A DNA stretch of 32,061 nucleotides from Acidobacteriota bacterium (lineage in GTDB: Bacteria; Actinomycetota; Actinomycetes; Actinomycetales; Microbacteriaceae), in NCBI GenBank assembly GCA_019351995.1, contig JABBOD010000004.1:23357-55417 (forward strand). The letters run 5' to 3'. The position numbers and the translations under genes were made by a program. Within the stretch, counting starts at the first letter, position 1. Every line of letters begins with the position of its first letter. Under the pieces are notes generated by a model. The model ran no database searches and was not told the origin of the DNA. It saw only the letters and a list, made by a program, of their open reading frames with translations. This document shows positions 19,626 to 29,472 of this stretch, piece after piece.

Positions 19626-19645
19626 GGCGTATTTAGGGAGCCCTC

Positions 19646-20011
19646 ATGGCATCAGGTGGAAGCGCGATTCGTGGATCGCGAGTTGGTTCGGGCCCGATGG
19701 GCGAGCAGGACCGCGGGTACCACGCGGAGCGGGTCAGCGTCTCGTATTGGGACGCGCTCGGCAACGAGACCGTGCGCTACTTCGCGGCCAACCTGCCTGA
19801 CGAGGAGATCCCCGACACCATCGACAGCCCGAACTCGGGGCTGCCGGCTGGTCGTGACAAAGAGAACCCGCCGCAACTGGCGAAGATGGAGCCGTACAAG
19901 ACCCATCTTGCCTACGTGAAGGAGCGGCGCACCGAGCAGGAAGCCGAACAGCTCCTTGACGAGGCTCTCGAGCAGCTTCGGACCCGCCGCGGGACGACGG
20001 CCACGAAGTAA
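19646..20011 (+). CDS. rbpA: RNA polymerase-binding protein RbpA
   Basis: Actinobacterial general transcription factor that binds RNA polymerase and the principal sigma factor and stabilises open promoters. The protein has 121 residues. The N-terminal MASGGSAIRGSRVGSGPMG and the C-terminal sigma-interacting helix region (KTHLAYVKERRTEQEAEQLL) are typical. The core domain keeps the tail PAGRDKENPP but has no cysteine: where Streptomyces has CANGH and CPRCG it has DALGN and SPNSG. So it cannot bind zinc through these positions, resembling the zinc-free mycobacterial form. GGAG lies shortly before the ATG. Its stop is 4 bp from the stop of the opposing pgl gene. Confidence 0.95.
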   Translation: MASGGSAIRGSRVGSGPMGEQDRGYHAERVSVSYWDALGNETVRYFAANLPDEEIPDTIDSPNSGLPAGRDKENPPQLAKMEPYKTHLAYVKERRTEQEAEQLLDEALEQLRTRRGTTATK

Positions 20012-20015
20012 CGCG

Positions 20016-20810
20016 TCACCGCTCGTCGGCAGCCGTCCAGTAGTACGACGGCGCAATCAGGTTCTCGGGAACTTCTGCTGCGGCCTCCTGGTCGACGAAG
20101 AAGACCGTACGTCTGCGTCCTTCAGCCCCCGCGGCCGGGACGTCGTTGATGTTCGCTCCCGCGAGAGCGAGCCCGAGTGCTGAAGCCTTGTCGCTTCCCG
20201 CGAGCACGAGCCAGATCCGGTCAGAGGCGTTGATCACCGGCAGGGTGAGCGTCAAACGTTGCGACGGAGGCTTGGGAGAGTTGGTCTCGGCAACGACCGC
20301 CCGTTCGGTCTCGTGGATGGCTGCGTGGTCCGGGAAGAGTGACGCGATATGGCCGTCTGGTCCCACACCCAGGAACGTGATGTCGAACCGGGGGGAGCGC
20401 CCGCCGTCGTTCGCCGCGTCCGCGAGTTGCTGCTCGTAGTGCCGCGCCGCGTGCTCGATGTCCGGATGTTCGCCGGGGGCAGGCATCGACTTGATGTGAG
20501 CGGGATCCAGAGTCAGATGATCCAGGAGAGCCGCGCGGGACTGGGTGTCGTTCCGCTCCGGATCGCCGACGGGAAGATATCGCTCGTCGCCCCACCAGAA
20601 TGTGATGCGGTTCCAGTCGACGCTGTCACGGGCAGGTGAGCTGTTGATCGCCTCGAGAACCGCGGCGCCCATCGTGCCGCCCGTTAGGCAGACGTTCGCC
20701 TCGCCGAGATCGTCGAGCACATCGATGATCTTGGTGATGAAGCGGGCGGCGACGCTGCCAGCCAGAGCTGCCTTGTCTGGATGAACGAGCACCCGTCGAT
20801 CGGTGGTCAC
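20016..20810 (-). CDS. pgl: 6-phosphogluconolactonase
   Basis: Hydrolyses 6-phosphogluconolactone to 6-phosphogluconate, the second step of the oxidative pentose-phosphate path. The protein has 264 residues of the SOL/DevB type: LTGGTMG near 43, FWWGDERYLPVGDPERND (the conserved WGDER), FLGVGPDGHIASLFP with the catalytic-region His, and WLVLAGSDKA. The start is GTG at 20810, whose GTGA overlaps the opcA stop, so it is translationally coupled. It is the last gene of the tkt-tal-pgi-zwf-opcA-pgl operon and ends 4 bp from rbpA with no room for a terminator. Confidence 0.95.
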   Translation of the reverse strand: MTTDRRVLVHPDKAALAGSVAARFITKIIDVLDDLGEANVCLTGGTMGAAVLEAINSSPARDSVDWNRITFWWGDERYLPVGDPERNDTQSRAALLDHLTLDPAHIKSMPAPGEHPDIEHAARHYEQQLADAANDGGRSPRFDITFLGVGPDGHIASLFPDHAAIHETERAVVAETNSPKPPSQRLTLTLPVINASDRIWLVLAGSDKASALGLALAGANINDVPAAGAEGRRRTVFFVDQEAAAEVPENLIAPSYYWTAADER

Positions 20811-21790
20811 GCGGTCGCACTCCGTTTCGTTGCGGGCTTCGGTCGCCGCGGCGCTGGAGCGCTGAGTTGCGGGACTCCGCGTTGGACGACCTCGCCGAAC
20901 AGATCATCAGGATCAAGTCGGCGCAGTTCCTCGGCGAGGCAGTCACGCAGGTTGCGGCGGGGGAGCGAGACATCGTGCGTCGGCTGATTGGGCTGTATCA
21001 GCGTCGCAACGCCCGCCGTGACCCGCTCCAACTCGATCGGACCTGAGTCGCGGATCAGGGTGACGCCGTGGATGCCGCTGGAGCCGTGCACGGGACTCGT
21101 GATTTCCATGTGGACCGTCACCTCGAGCGCGAGCTGGAGCCACGCGGCGAGTAACTCGGTCGACGGGGAGTCGGAAGAGCCGCTGACCGTGATCGCCGTG
21201 ACGTCCTCAAACGGCGGCTGATCCAGCACGGCGGCGAGCTGCGCGCGCCACAGGGTCAAGCGCGTCCAGGCGAAGTCGGTGTCGCCCGGCGCGTAGTGGG
21301 CACCGAGGTCTTTCAGAGCTTGGACGGGGTTCGAGGCCGATGCCGCATCCGTGATCCGTCGCTGGGCGATCTTGCCAAGCGGCGAGGTGCTGGGCTCGGA
21401 CGGTGAGTGGTTCGGCCACCAGACAACCACGGGAGCGTCGGGGAGCAGCAGGCCGGTCACCAGCCCCTCCTCGTCAGAAGCGGTCGGACCGTACGCACGC
21501 AGCAGGATGACTTCGCTCGCACCGGCATCCCCCCCGACACGGATCTGCGCATCGAGGCGCGGGTCCTCTGTGGCGCTGGCATCCGGGTTCTTCGACAGGA
21601 CGATGACGCGCATCGGGTGCTCGCGCGACGCGTCGTTGGCGGCTTCGATCGCCTCCTCCTCCTCGCCAAGCGAGGTCGCGATCAGCAGGGTGAGGACGCG
21701 ACCGAGCGCAACGGCGCCACCTTCCTCGCGGATCTTCACCAGGGCTTTGGACACCGCACTCGTGGTGGTGTTGGGCAGATCGACGATCAT
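20807..21790 (-). CDS. opcA: Glucose-6-phosphate dehydrogenase assembly protein OpcA
   Basis: Partner of Zwf; OpcA is needed for full G6PDH activity in cyanobacteria and actinobacteria. The protein has 327 residues from ATG 21790. It shows the family's beginning MIVDLPNTTTSAVSKALVKI and the motif LLLPDAPVVVWWP. The longer reading to TTG 21802 is rejected because it contains the ribosome binding site: GGAG lies 7 nt before ATG 21790. The ATGA overlap with the zwf stop shows coupling to its partner. There is no membrane segment. The C-terminus is Pro/Arg/Lys-rich. Confidence 0.95.
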   Translation of the reverse strand: MIVDLPNTTTSAVSKALVKIREEGGAVALGRVLTLLIATSLGEEEEAIEAANDASREHPMRVIVLSKNPDASATEDPRLDAQIRVGGDAGASEVILLRAYGPTASDEEGLVTGLLLPDAPVVVWWPNHSPSEPSTSPLGKIAQRRITDAASASNPVQALKDLGAHYAPGDTDFAWTRLTLWRAQLAAVLDQPPFEDVTAITVSGSSDSPSTELLAAWLQLALEVTVHMEITSPVHGSSGIHGVTLIRDSGPIELERVTAGVATLIQPNQPTHDVSLPRRNLRDCLAEELRRLDPDDLFGEVVQRGVPQLSAPAPRRPKPATKRSATA

Positions 21791-23325
21791 GGACGTCTCC
21801 AAACGCGGCCGTCACGAGCCAAGAGTTCATCGGCGGAGGCCGGCCCCCAGGTGCCCGGCTTGTACTGCTCCGGCTGGCCGAGTGTCGTCCAGTACTCCTC
21901 GATCGGATCGAGGATCTTCCAGCTGAGTTCGACCTCCTGATGCCGTGGGAACAGGGGGGGATCGCCGAGCAGCACGTCCAGGATGAGGCGCTCGTAGGCC
22001 TCGGGGCTGGCTTCCGTGAACGCGTGGCCGTACCCGAAGTCCATCGTCACGTCGCGCACCTGCATCCCGGCTCCCGGCACCTTGGAGCCGAAACGGATGG
22101 TGACGCCTTCGTCGGGTTGCACCCGGATCACCAGCGCGTTCTCGCCGAGGGCGGAGGTCTGCGAGGCGGCAAAAAGATACTGCGGCGCTCGCTTGAAAAC
22201 GACGGCAATCTCGGTCACGCGACGACCGAGTCGCTTGCCTGCGCGCAGGTAGAACGGCACCCCGGCCCAACGGCGGGTGTTGATTTCGAGTTTGAGAGCC
22301 GCGTACGTCTCCGTGGTGGACTGCGGATCCATCCCGTCCTCCTGCAGGAAGCCGAGCACCTTCTCGCCGCCTTGCCAGCCCGCGCCATATTGACCACGTG
22401 CGGTCGCCGTTCCGAGGTCAACTGGCAGATGCACCGCCGAGAGCACCTTCTCCTTCTCCGCACGAAGGTCGGCCGCGTCGAAGGAGACCGGCTCCTCCAT
22501 GGCGGTCAGCGCCAGCAACTGGAGGAGGTGGTTCTGGATGACGTCGCGAGCGGCGCCGATGCCGTCGTAGTAGCCGGCACGGCCGCCGACGCCGATATCC
22601 TCCGCCATGGTGATCTGCACGTGGTCGACGTATTTCGCGTTCCAGATCGGTTCATAGAGCTGATTGGCGAAGCGGAGCGCCAGGATGTTCTGGACCGTCT
22701 CTTTGCCGAGATAGTGGTCGATCCGGAACACCGCGTCTGGCGGGAAAACCGACTCGACGACATCGTTCAACTCACGTGCGGTCGCCAGATCGGAGCCGAA
22801 CGGCTTCTCGATGACGACGCGTCGCCACTGCCCATCGGCCGGCTCCGCCAGCCCCGAACGGCGCAGCTGTTCGGTCACCTGCGGAAAGGACTTCGGCGGA
22901 ATCGAGAGGTAGAAGGCGTGATTACCCATGGTTCCGCGCTTCGCGTCGAGCTCGTTCAGCGTTTCCTTCAGACGGTCGAAGGCGGCGTCATCGTCGAACT
23001 CACCCTGAACGAACCGGATGCCCTGCTTCAGCTGATTCCAGACGTCGTCATCGAACGGTGTGCGCGCGTAGGTCTTGACAGCCTCGTAGACAACCTTCTC
23101 GAAGTCCTGGTCCTCCCAATCCCGACGCGCAAAACCCACGAGCGCGAACCCCGGCGGCAGGAGGCCACGGTTGGCGAGGTCGTACACCGCGGGCATCAGC
23201 TTCTTCCGCGACAGATCGCCGGTGACGCCGAAGATCACCAGGCCGCTGGGACCCGCGATGCGGTTGAGTCGACGGTCTGACGGCGATCGCAACGGATTGA
23301 AATCCGGGGTGATCTGGACGGGCAT
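21787..23325 (-). CDS. zwf: Glucose-6-phosphate dehydrogenase
   Basis: Oxidises glucose-6-phosphate to 6-phosphogluconolactone, making NADPH. The protein has 512 residues. The nucleotide-binding GVTGDLSRKKL is at 33-43; GDLSRKK fits NADP binding. The substrate site RIDHYLGKE is at 201-209 with the conserved His and Lys. Also seen are EKPFGSDL and the C-terminal sugar-binding segment YLRAGKRLGRR. The ATG 23325 has AGGAGA 7 nt upstream on this strand. It is 38 nt after pgi and overlaps opcA by 4 nt. Confidence 0.97.
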   Translation of the reverse strand: MPVQITPDFNPLRSPSDRRLNRIAGPSGLVIFGVTGDLSRKKLMPAVYDLANRGLLPPGFALVGFARRDWEDQDFEKVVYEAVKTYARTPFDDDVWNQLKQGIRFVQGEFDDDAAFDRLKETLNELDAKRGTMGNHAFYLSIPPKSFPQVTEQLRRSGLAEPADGQWRRVVIEKPFGSDLATARELNDVVESVFPPDAVFRIDHYLGKETVQNILALRFANQLYEPIWNAKYVDHVQITMAEDIGVGGRAGYYDGIGAARDVIQNHLLQLLALTAMEEPVSFDAADLRAEKEKVLSAVHLPVDLGTATARGQYGAGWQGGEKVLGFLQEDGMDPQSTTETYAALKLEINTRRWAGVPFYLRAGKRLGRRVTEIAVVFKRAPQYLFAASQTSALGENALVIRVQPDEGVTIRFGSKVPGAGMQVRDVTMDFGYGHAFTEASPEAYERLILDVLLGDPPLFPRHQEVELSWKILDPIEEYWTTLGQPEQYKPGTWGPASADELLARDGRVWRRP

Positions 23326-23363
23326 GGTGGTTCTCCTGGATCCGCTCGAGTTCGTGATGTGAG

Positions 23364-24971
23364 CTAGCCGATGGCGGCGGTGATCGCCGCCGCACCGGCC
23401 GCGACATCGCGAAGGGTGAGCGTCAGCACGGGACGCTGGTGATCGGCGAGCACACTCGCGTCACCCGCGGCCTGCGCCTGAATGAGTTGACCGAAGGTGA
23501 ACGGTCGGTCAGGAATCGCCAGGTCGTGGGCCGGATCGGGCGCGGCCGTGATCTGGAGAAACACGCCGACCGCCGGACCGCCCTTGTGGAACTGACCGGT
23601 GGAGTGCAGAAAGCGCGGCCCCCAGCCGAAGGTCGTAGGGCGGCCAGCCCGGGCTGCCACCACGTCGCGCATGGCGGCGAAATCGGGGTGGTGCACTCGA
23701 TCGAGGTATGCCTGCAGAGACACATAGCCATCGGGACCCAGCTCCGCGAGCAGCGCGTCGATGGCACCTGACAGCGTGTGCTCGGTGAGCTGCAGCCCGC
23801 CCAGCGTTCGCACCTCGATGCCCTCGTCGGTCACGAACAGCGGCGCGACCGGCTCCGGTCGGTTGTCGAGCAAGCCACGCGCCGCAACCTTCGCCGCCTC
23901 GACATCGGGCTGATCGAACGGATTGATGCCCAGCAGACGGCCGGCGACGGCCGTGGCGTACTCCCAGACCAGCATCTGACCCCCGAGACTGCCGGATATC
24001 TCGATCTCACCCGCGCGCACGTCTCGGGTGGCTTCCTCGTCTTCGACGAGACGGATGATCTGCAGATCGGCCAGATCGAGGTTCAGCTCCGGGGAGTGGA
24101 CGTCGAGGACGACCGGCAGGATGCCGGTGCCTTCCTTTCCCGTTGATTCGGCGATCAGTTGTTCCGCCCAGTCGGCGAAACCGACGATGTAGCTTCCGTC
24201 CGTCACGATCCCCAGCTTGTTCTTGAGCGGAACCGTGCCGGCAATCGCGGCACCGAGAATGAGGCCAGGGTTGGACGGGGTGTCGAGAGCGAGGGTCAGT
24301 TCCATCGCCTGTGCCTCGTCGAGGAGGTTCCGGATGTCCGCGCCGGCCAGCCCGCTCGGCACAAGACCGAAAGCGGTCAGCGCCGAGTATCGCCCCCCGA
24401 CGTTCGGGTCGGCATTGAACACCTGGTAGCCGTCGGCCCGTGCCGCCACGTCCAGCGGCGAACCCGGGTCGGTGACGACGATGATGCGATCGCGCGGGTC
24501 GATCCCGGCATCGCGGAACGCCTGCTCGTAGATGCGTTTCTGACTGTCGGTCTCCAGCGTCGAGCCGGACTTGGACGAGATGACGATGGCGGTGTGGGCG
24601 AGCCGGTCATCGAGGGCAGCCTTCACCTGGCCGGGGTCCGTCGAGTCGAGCACGGTGAGCGCGACGCCGTACGTCTTGGTGATGACCTCGGGGGCGAGCG
24701 AGGACCCGCCCATTCCGCCCAACACGATGTGGGTGACGCCTGCGTCGTGGAGCGTGGCACGAAGCGCGAGAATCGGCTCGACCAAAGCGTCGGAGATGGC
24801 AACGGCCTCGACCCAGCCGAGGCGCTTTTCGGATTCCGCTTCGGCACCCGGGCCCCACAGAGTCGGATCCTGTGTGGTGATTCCGCTCGCGACCCCGTCG
24901 GCGACGAGTTGCGGAACGATGCGGGCAACCGCCTCGGCCGCCGCTCCGCTGGCGTGCACGGTGACGGTCAC
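23364..24971 (-). CDS. pgi: Glucose-6-phosphate isomerase, Tal-Pgi (bifunctional) type
   Basis: Interconverts glucose-6-phosphate and fructose-6-phosphate. With the GTG start at 24971 the protein has 535 residues. The SIS domains show [12 protein letters not shown] and the sugar-phosphate loop [10 protein letters not shown], followed by VTDPGSPL and [13 protein letters not shown]. The sequence is of the kind that forms the C-terminal half of bifunctional transaldolase/Pgi proteins in other bacteria; here it is a separate gene overlapping tal by GTGA. A reading extended to 25019 is unlikely because it lies within tal. The C-terminal part ([23 protein letters not shown] split by short gaps) carries the conserved His/Lys region. 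Confidence 0.93.
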   Translation of the reverse strand: MTVTVHASGAAAEAVARIVPQLVADGVASGITTQDPTLWGPGAEAESEKRLGWVEAVAISDALVEPILALRATLHDAGVTHIVLGGMGGSSLAPEVITKTYGVALTVLDSTDPGQVKAALDDRLAHTAIVISSKSGSTLETDSQKRIYEQAFRDAGIDPRDRIIVVTDPGSPLDVAARADGYQVFNADPNVGGRYSALTAFGLVPSGLAGADIRNLLDEAQAMELTLALDTPSNPGLILGAAIAGTVPLKNKLGIVTDGSYIVGFADWAEQLIAESTGKEGTGILPVVLDVHSPELNLDLADLQIIRLVEDEEATRDVRAGEIEISGSLGGQMLVWEYATAVAGRLLGINPFDQPDVEAAKVAARGLLDNRPEPVAPLFVTDEGIEVRTLGGLQLTEHTLSGAIDALLAELGPDGYVSLQAYLDRVHHPDFAAMRDVVAARAGRPTTFGWGPRFLHSTGQFHKGGPAVGVFLQITAAPDPAHDLAIPDRPFTFGQLIQAQAAGDASVLADHQRPVLTLTLRDVAAGAAAITAAIG

Positions 24972-26077
24972 TTGGCCGCCTCCAGCGCAGCGGTCACCGT
25001 GTCGAGCAGTTCGCCCCACGAGACGATGAACTTCTCGACGCCCTCCTTCTCGAGCAGGGCGGTCACCTCGTCGTAATCGATGCCGACGGCGGCGAGGCGG
25101 TCAAGAACCGACTGGGCGTCACCGTACGAACCGGTCACGGCATCCCCGTGCAGCGGAGCGTGGTCGGCAGTGGCCTCGAGCGTCTTCTCGGGCATGGTGT
25201 TGACCACGCCCGCAACGGCGAGCTCCGTCACGTACAGCGTGTCCGGCAGCGCCGGATCCTTCACGCCCGTCGACGCCCAGAGCGGCCGCTGCTTCTTGGC
25301 GCCAGCCGCGAGCAGAGCCGTGGCTCGTTCCGTCGAGAACTGCTGTTCGAAGAGCTGGTAGGCGAGTTGGGCGTTGGCGACGCCGGCTTTGCTCTTCAAC
25401 GCGAGCGCCTCATCGGTGCCGATGGCATCGAGACGCTTGTCGATCTCGGTGTCGACGCGAGACACGAAGAAGGACGCCACCGACTCGATCGTGGAGAGGT
25501 CGATGCCCGCGGCGAGTGCCTTCTCGAGCCCGGTCAGGTAGGCATCGATCACGGCCCGGTGACGCTCGAGGCTGAAAATCAGTGTCACGTTGACGCTGAT
25601 ACCCGCGGCGATCGTCTCGGTGATGGCCTCGAGGCCCTCGATCGTCGCCGGGATCTTGATCATGACATTCGGCTTGCTCACCTTGTCCCAGAGCTGCTGT
25701 GCCTGGGCGATGGTGTTGGCCGCATCGTGCGCCAGCCCCGGCTCGACCTCGATCGAGACCCGTCCGTCGACGCCACCGGAGGCCGCATACACCGGCGCGA
25801 AGAGGTCGCAGGCATCCGCGACGTCCGTCGTCGTGATTTCGAAGACCGCCTCCGTGACACCCGTTCCTGCTGCCGCCAGCTCCGCCACCTTGGTGTCGTA
25901 CGCGTTGCCCTTGGCCAGCGCCGAAGCGAAAATCGTCGGGTTCGTCGTGACGCCCACGACGTTCTTCTCGTCGATGAGCTTCTGGAGTCCGCCCGATTCG
26001 ATGCGCTCTCGAGACAGGTCGTCGAGCCAGATGCTCACGCCGATGTCGGAGAGTTCTGCAGTTTTTGTGTCAGCCAT
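24968..26077 (-). CDS. tal: Transaldolase
   Basis: Moves a dihydroxyacetone unit between sugar phosphates in the non-oxidative pentose-phosphate path. The protein has 369 residues of the long actinobacterial TalB/TAL-Pgi subclass. It shows VTTNPTIF at 43-50, the Schiff-base Lys141 in [27 protein letters not shown] and the Ser/Thr-containing WASTGVKDP. The ATG 26077 is preceded by AGGAACGAAG. It is 26 nt downstream of tkt and its TGA overlaps the pgi GTG. Confidence 0.97.
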   Translation of the reverse strand: MADTKTAELSDIGVSIWLDDLSRERIESGGLQKLIDEKNVVGVTTNPTIFASALAKGNAYDTKVAELAAAGTGVTEAVFEITTTDVADACDLFAPVYAASGGVDGRVSIEVEPGLAHDAANTIAQAQQLWDKVSKPNVMIKIPATIEGLEAITETIAAGISVNVTLIFSLERHRAVIDAYLTGLEKALAAGIDLSTIESVASFFVSRVDTEIDKRLDAIGTDEALALKSKAGVANAQLAYQLFEQQFSTERATALLAAGAKKQRPLWASTGVKDPALPDTLYVTELAVAGVVNTMPEKTLEATADHAPLHGDAVTGSYGDAQSVLDRLAAVGIDYDEVTALLEKEGVEKFIVSWGELLDTVTAALEAAK

Positions 26078-26103
26078 GATCTTCGTTCCTGGTTTCGTGG
26101 TGG

Positions 26104-28203
26104 TCAGGCCGCGGCAGCGGCGAGCGAGTCCTTGACAGCGGCGATGGTGTGCTCGGTTGTCATGCCGAACTCGCGATACAGGGTCTTGTAGTCGGCCGAT
26201 GCCCCGAAGTGCTCGATCGAGACGCTGCGCCCGGCATCACCGAGGTACGGCGCCCAGGTCAGGGCGATGCCCGCCTCGACGGAGACGCGCGCCCTCACCG
26301 CTGCCGGCAGAACCGACTCGCGGTACTCGGCCGACTGCTCCTCGAACCACTCCTGGCAGGGGACGGACACGACGCGGGCATTGATGCCGTCGGCCTTCAG
26401 TGCCTCGCGGGCATCCACCGCGATCTGCACCTCCGAGCCCGATGACAGCAGAATCACGTCCGGGGTCCCGTTCGGCGCCTCGGCAAGCACGTACGCGCCC
26501 TTGGCGACGTTCTTCGCCGAGGCGAAGGTGTCTCCGACTGCCTCGCCATCGCCTCGCGCGAAGACCGGGAGGTTCTGACGGCTGAGTGCGATGCCCGCCG
26601 GTCCCTGGCGGCGCTGAAGGATATTCAGCCAGGCGTAGGCAGTCTCGTTGGCGTCGGCTGGCCGCACCATGTCGAACTGGGGGATCGCGCGAAGCGTTGT
26701 GAGCTGCTCCACCGGCTGGTGAGTCGGGCCGTCTTCGCCGAGCGCAACCGAGTCGTGCGTCCAGACGAAGATCGACGGGGCCTTCATCAGTGCCGCCAGG
26801 CGGACCGCGGGCCGCATGTAGTCGCTGAAGATCAGGAAGGTCCCGCCGTACGCGCGGGTGTTTCCGTGCAGCACGATTCCGTTCAGGATCGCCCCCATGG
26901 CGTGCTCACGGATGCCGAAGTGCAGCGTGCGGCCGTAGGGGTTCCCCGACCACTCGTGGGTGGAATGTTCGGTCGGGATGAACGACGGAACGCCTTCGAT
27001 GGTCGTGTTGTTCGACTCCGCCAGGTCGGCGGACCCCCCCCACAGTTCGGGAATCACCGGGCCGAGCGCATTGAGCACTTTGCCGCTTGCGGCGCGGGTC
27101 GACACGTCCTTGCCCGCCTCGAAAACCGGAAGAGCCTCCTCGACACCATCCGGCAGCGCACCGGTTTCGAGCCGGTCGAAGAGCGCTTTGCGTTCGGGGT
27201 TCGCGACGGCCCAGGCGTCGAATGCCTCCCGCCACTCGGCGTGAGCGGCGGCACCGCGCTCAACCGCCTTGCGGGTGTGCTCGATGACCTCGGGCGCCAC
27301 CACGAAGCTCTGGGCCGGATCGAAGCCCAGCACCTCTTTCACTGCGGCCAACTCGTCAGCGCCGAGCGCTGATCCGTGGATCTTGCCGCTGTTCTGCTTC
27401 TTCGGCGACGGCCAGCCGATGATCGTCTTGACGATGATCAGTGACGGCTTGTCGGTGACGGCCTTGGCCGCTTCGATGGCGTCGAAGAGACCCTGCTTGT
27501 CCTCGACGTACAGGCCCGTCTTCTTGAAGTCCACGGTCTGGACGTGCCAGCCGTATGACTCGTAGCGCGCCTTGACGTCTTCGCTGAGGGCGATATTGGT
27601 GTCGTCCTCGATCGAGATCTGGTTGCTGTCGTAGAACGCGATCAGGTTGCCGAGTTGCTGGTGGCCGGCGAGTGAGCTCGCCTCGCTCGTCACACCCTCC
27701 TCCATGTCGCCGTCGCCCGCGATGACGTAGATGTGGTGGTCGAAGGGGCTGGAGCCCGGCTCAGCGTCCGGGTCGAAGAGGCCGCGCTCGTAGCGCTGGG
27801 CGTAGGCGAAGCCCACGGCGGATGCGAGGCCCTGGCCGAGCGGTCCCGTGGTGATCTCGACGCCAGCGGTGTGGCCGTACTCCGGGTGACCGGGGGTGAG
27901 GGAGCCCCAGGTGCGCAGCTCCTCGAGATCCTTCAGCTCCAGGCCGTAGCCGCCGTAATAGAGCTGGATGTACTGGGTCAGTGAGCTGTGACCGACCGAC
28001 AAGATGAATCGGTCTCGCCCGATCCAGGCGTTGTCGTGCGGGTCGCGCCGCATCACCTTTTGAAAGAGCAGGTATGCCAGCGGCGCAAGGCTCATAGCCG
28101 TTCCCGGATGCCCGTTCCCGACTTTCTCGACGGCATCCGCCGCGAGGATCCGTGCCGTATCAACGGCCTTGTCGTCCAGGTCATCCCAGGAGAGTGTTGC
28201 CAC
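26104..28203 (-). CDS. tkt: Transketolase
   Basis: TPP-dependent transfer of two-carbon units between sugar phosphates. The protein has 699 residues from GTG 28203. The TPP region shows [16 protein letters not shown] near the N-terminus, the Mg/TPP motif [19 protein letters not shown], and the pyrimidine-domain active site [20 protein letters not shown]. The longer open frame to 28407 is rejected because the conserved start [17 protein letters not shown] follows 28203, with AAAGGG about 10 nt upstream. It is the first gene of the minus-strand pentose-phosphate operon and is divergent from ctaB. Confidence 0.97.
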   Translation of the reverse strand: MATLSWDDLDDKAVDTARILAADAVEKVGNGHPGTAMSLAPLAYLLFQKVMRRDPHDNAWIGRDRFILSVGHSSLTQYIQLYYGGYGLELKDLEELRTWGSLTPGHPEYGHTAGVEITTGPLGQGLASAVGFAYAQRYERGLFDPDAEPGSSPFDHHIYVIAGDGDMEEGVTSEASSLAGHQQLGNLIAFYDSNQISIEDDTNIALSEDVKARYESYGWHVQTVDFKKTGLYVEDKQGLFDAIEAAKAVTDKPSLIIVKTIIGWPSPKKQNSGKIHGSALGADELAAVKEVLGFDPAQSFVVAPEVIEHTRKAVERGAAAHAEWREAFDAWAVANPERKALFDRLETGALPDGVEEALPVFEAGKDVSTRAASGKVLNALGPVIPELWGGSADLAESNNTTIEGVPSFIPTEHSTHEWSGNPYGRTLHFGIREHAMGAILNGIVLHGNTRAYGGTFLIFSDYMRPAVRLAALMKAPSIFVWTHDSVALGEDGPTHQPVEQLTTLRAIPQFDMVRPADANETAYAWLNILQRRQGPAGIALSRQNLPVFARGDGEAVGDTFASAKNVAKGAYVLAEAPNGTPDVILLSSGSEVQIAVDAREALKADGINARVVSVPCQEWFEEQSAEYRESVLPAAVRARVSVEAGIALTWAPYLGDAGRSVSIEHFGASADYKTLYREFGMTTEHTIAAVKDSLAAAAA

Positions 28204-28495
28204 GTGTGTATCGCCCTTTCGAAGCTCGGCGGGGTACGGAAGACCCCGGCAGGAAGCCACCCGTCGACTCGACACCATCGGCTTCTCGCGGACAGCCCTC
28301 ACAATCGGGGAGATCGTGGGGGATGGGCCGCGCACGGCGAGCGCAACCAGCATACCGACGGCGCCAGGCCACCTGCTTGTCCCCCGCCCGCTGCTGGCAG
28401 GTGACACTCAGGCGGCTGTGTACTCGCCGGTGATGAAGGTCCGCCCTCGCACGTCGCTTACACTCGTTGACGTACGCCGAACGATCCGAGGAGTT
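28204..28495. other. Divergent tkt/ctaB intergenic region with both promoters
   Basis: 292 bp, the longest gene-free stretch in the window. On the minus strand TATGCT (28354-28349) is a good -10 candidate and would give tkt a leader near 140 nt. On the plus strand TACACT (28459-28464) is a -10 candidate for ctaB with a leader of about 25 nt. No convincing -35 partners, riboswitch or terminator are seen. Open frames through it on either strand look like extensions of the neighbouring genes. Confidence 0.45.
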
Positions 28496-29464
28496 ATGCA
28501 GGGAGCCGTCGAAACCCCCGCCGGAGCAATCGCCCCGACACAGGTTCCGGGTCCCGCCACGCATCTCGTGCGGCGGATCGCGCGAAAATCGGCCGCGTAC
28601 GTGGCCCTGACCAAGCCCCGCGTCATCGAGTTGCTTCTGGTGACCACGGCACCGGTCATGGTGCTGGCCGCCCACGGCATCCCGAATCTCTGGTTGGTTC
28701 TCGCGACCCTCATCGGAGGCACCATGAGTGCCTCCTCGGCCAACGCCTTCAACTGCTACATCGATCGCGACATCGACCGGGTGATGCAGCGGACGCAGAA
28801 CCGTCCCCTGGTGACCGGCGCGCTGAAGGACGGGGAGGCGCTGGCCTTCTCCTGGACGAGCGGGTTGGTGTCGATCGCCTGGCTGTGGCTGTTCACAACT
28901 CCTCTGGCGGCGATTCTTTCGGCGGCAGCGATCGCGTTCTACGTGCTCATCTACACGCTGATCCTGAAGCGGCGCACCCCGCAGAACATCGTCTGGGGCG
29001 GAGCAGCCGGGTGCATGCCCGTTCTGATCGGCTGGGCAGCGGTCACCGGTTCGCTGAGCTGGGCCCCCGCCATCCTGTTCGGGATCGTCTTCCTCTGGAC
29101 GCCGCCGCACTACTGGCCGCTGTCGATGAGATACAAGGACGACTACGCCGCCGTCAACGTGCCGATGCTCGCCGTCGTCAAAGGTCGCACGACCGTTGGG
29201 CTGCAAGTCGTCTTGTACGCATGGGCGACCGTCGCCTGCTCGCTGCTCCTCATCCCGATTGCGGGCATGGGCGTGCTGTTCGCCGTGACCGCGGTGCTGT
29301 CCGGCGCCTGGTTCCTGCTCGAGTCGCACCGCCTCTACTCGACCGCGATCCGCGCCGGTGAGGTCAAACCCATGCGGGTGTTCCACGCGAGTATCACCTA
29401 CCTCACGCTCGTCTTCGTGGCGGTCGGACTCGACCCGCTGCTGCATCTCCCGATCCCGTTCTGA
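28496..29464 (+). CDS. ctaB: Protoheme IX farnesyltransferase (heme O synthase)
   Basis: Membrane prenyltransferase that adds a farnesyl group to heme B to make heme O for the terminal oxidase. It has 322 residues from ATG 28496. The UbiA-family Asp-rich motif is in [15 protein letters not shown], preceded by the conserved [13 protein letters not shown] and followed by [17 protein letters not shown]; about seven to nine hydrophobic segments are visible. The start is uncertain: AGGAG lies only 2 nt before ATG 28496, and ATG 28433 is in frame upstream, but TACACT at 28459-28464 would place transcription start after 28433. ctaA follows 8 nt later. Confidence 0.95.
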   Translation: MQGAVETPAGAIAPTQVPGPATHLVRRIARKSAAYVALTKPRVIELLLVTTAPVMVLAAHGIPNLWLVLATLIGGTMSASSANAFNCYIDRDIDRVMQRTQNRPLVTGALKDGEALAFSWTSGLVSIAWLWLFTTPLAAILSAAAIAFYVLIYTLILKRRTPQNIVWGGAAGCMPVLIGWAAVTGSLSWAPAILFGIVFLWTPPHYWPLSMRYKDDYAAVNVPMLAVVKGRTTVGLQVVLYAWATVACSLLLIPIAGMGVLFAVTAVLSGAWFLLESHRLYSTAIRAGEVKPMRVFHASITYLTLVFVAVGLDPLLHLPIPF

Positions 29465-29472
29465 GAGCCTCT

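Noticed and set aside
21940..23280. Plus-strand frame opposite zwf (446 codons)
   Set aside because: Shadow of zwf on the minus strand, which has all catalytic motifs.
24159..26191. Plus-strand frames opposite pgi and tal
   Set aside because: Antisense shadows; no motifs, and both real genes are intact on the minus strand.
28169..28495. Upstream in-frame extension of ctaB
   Set aside because: It would overlap the tkt start and promoters and has no membrane or UbiA character.
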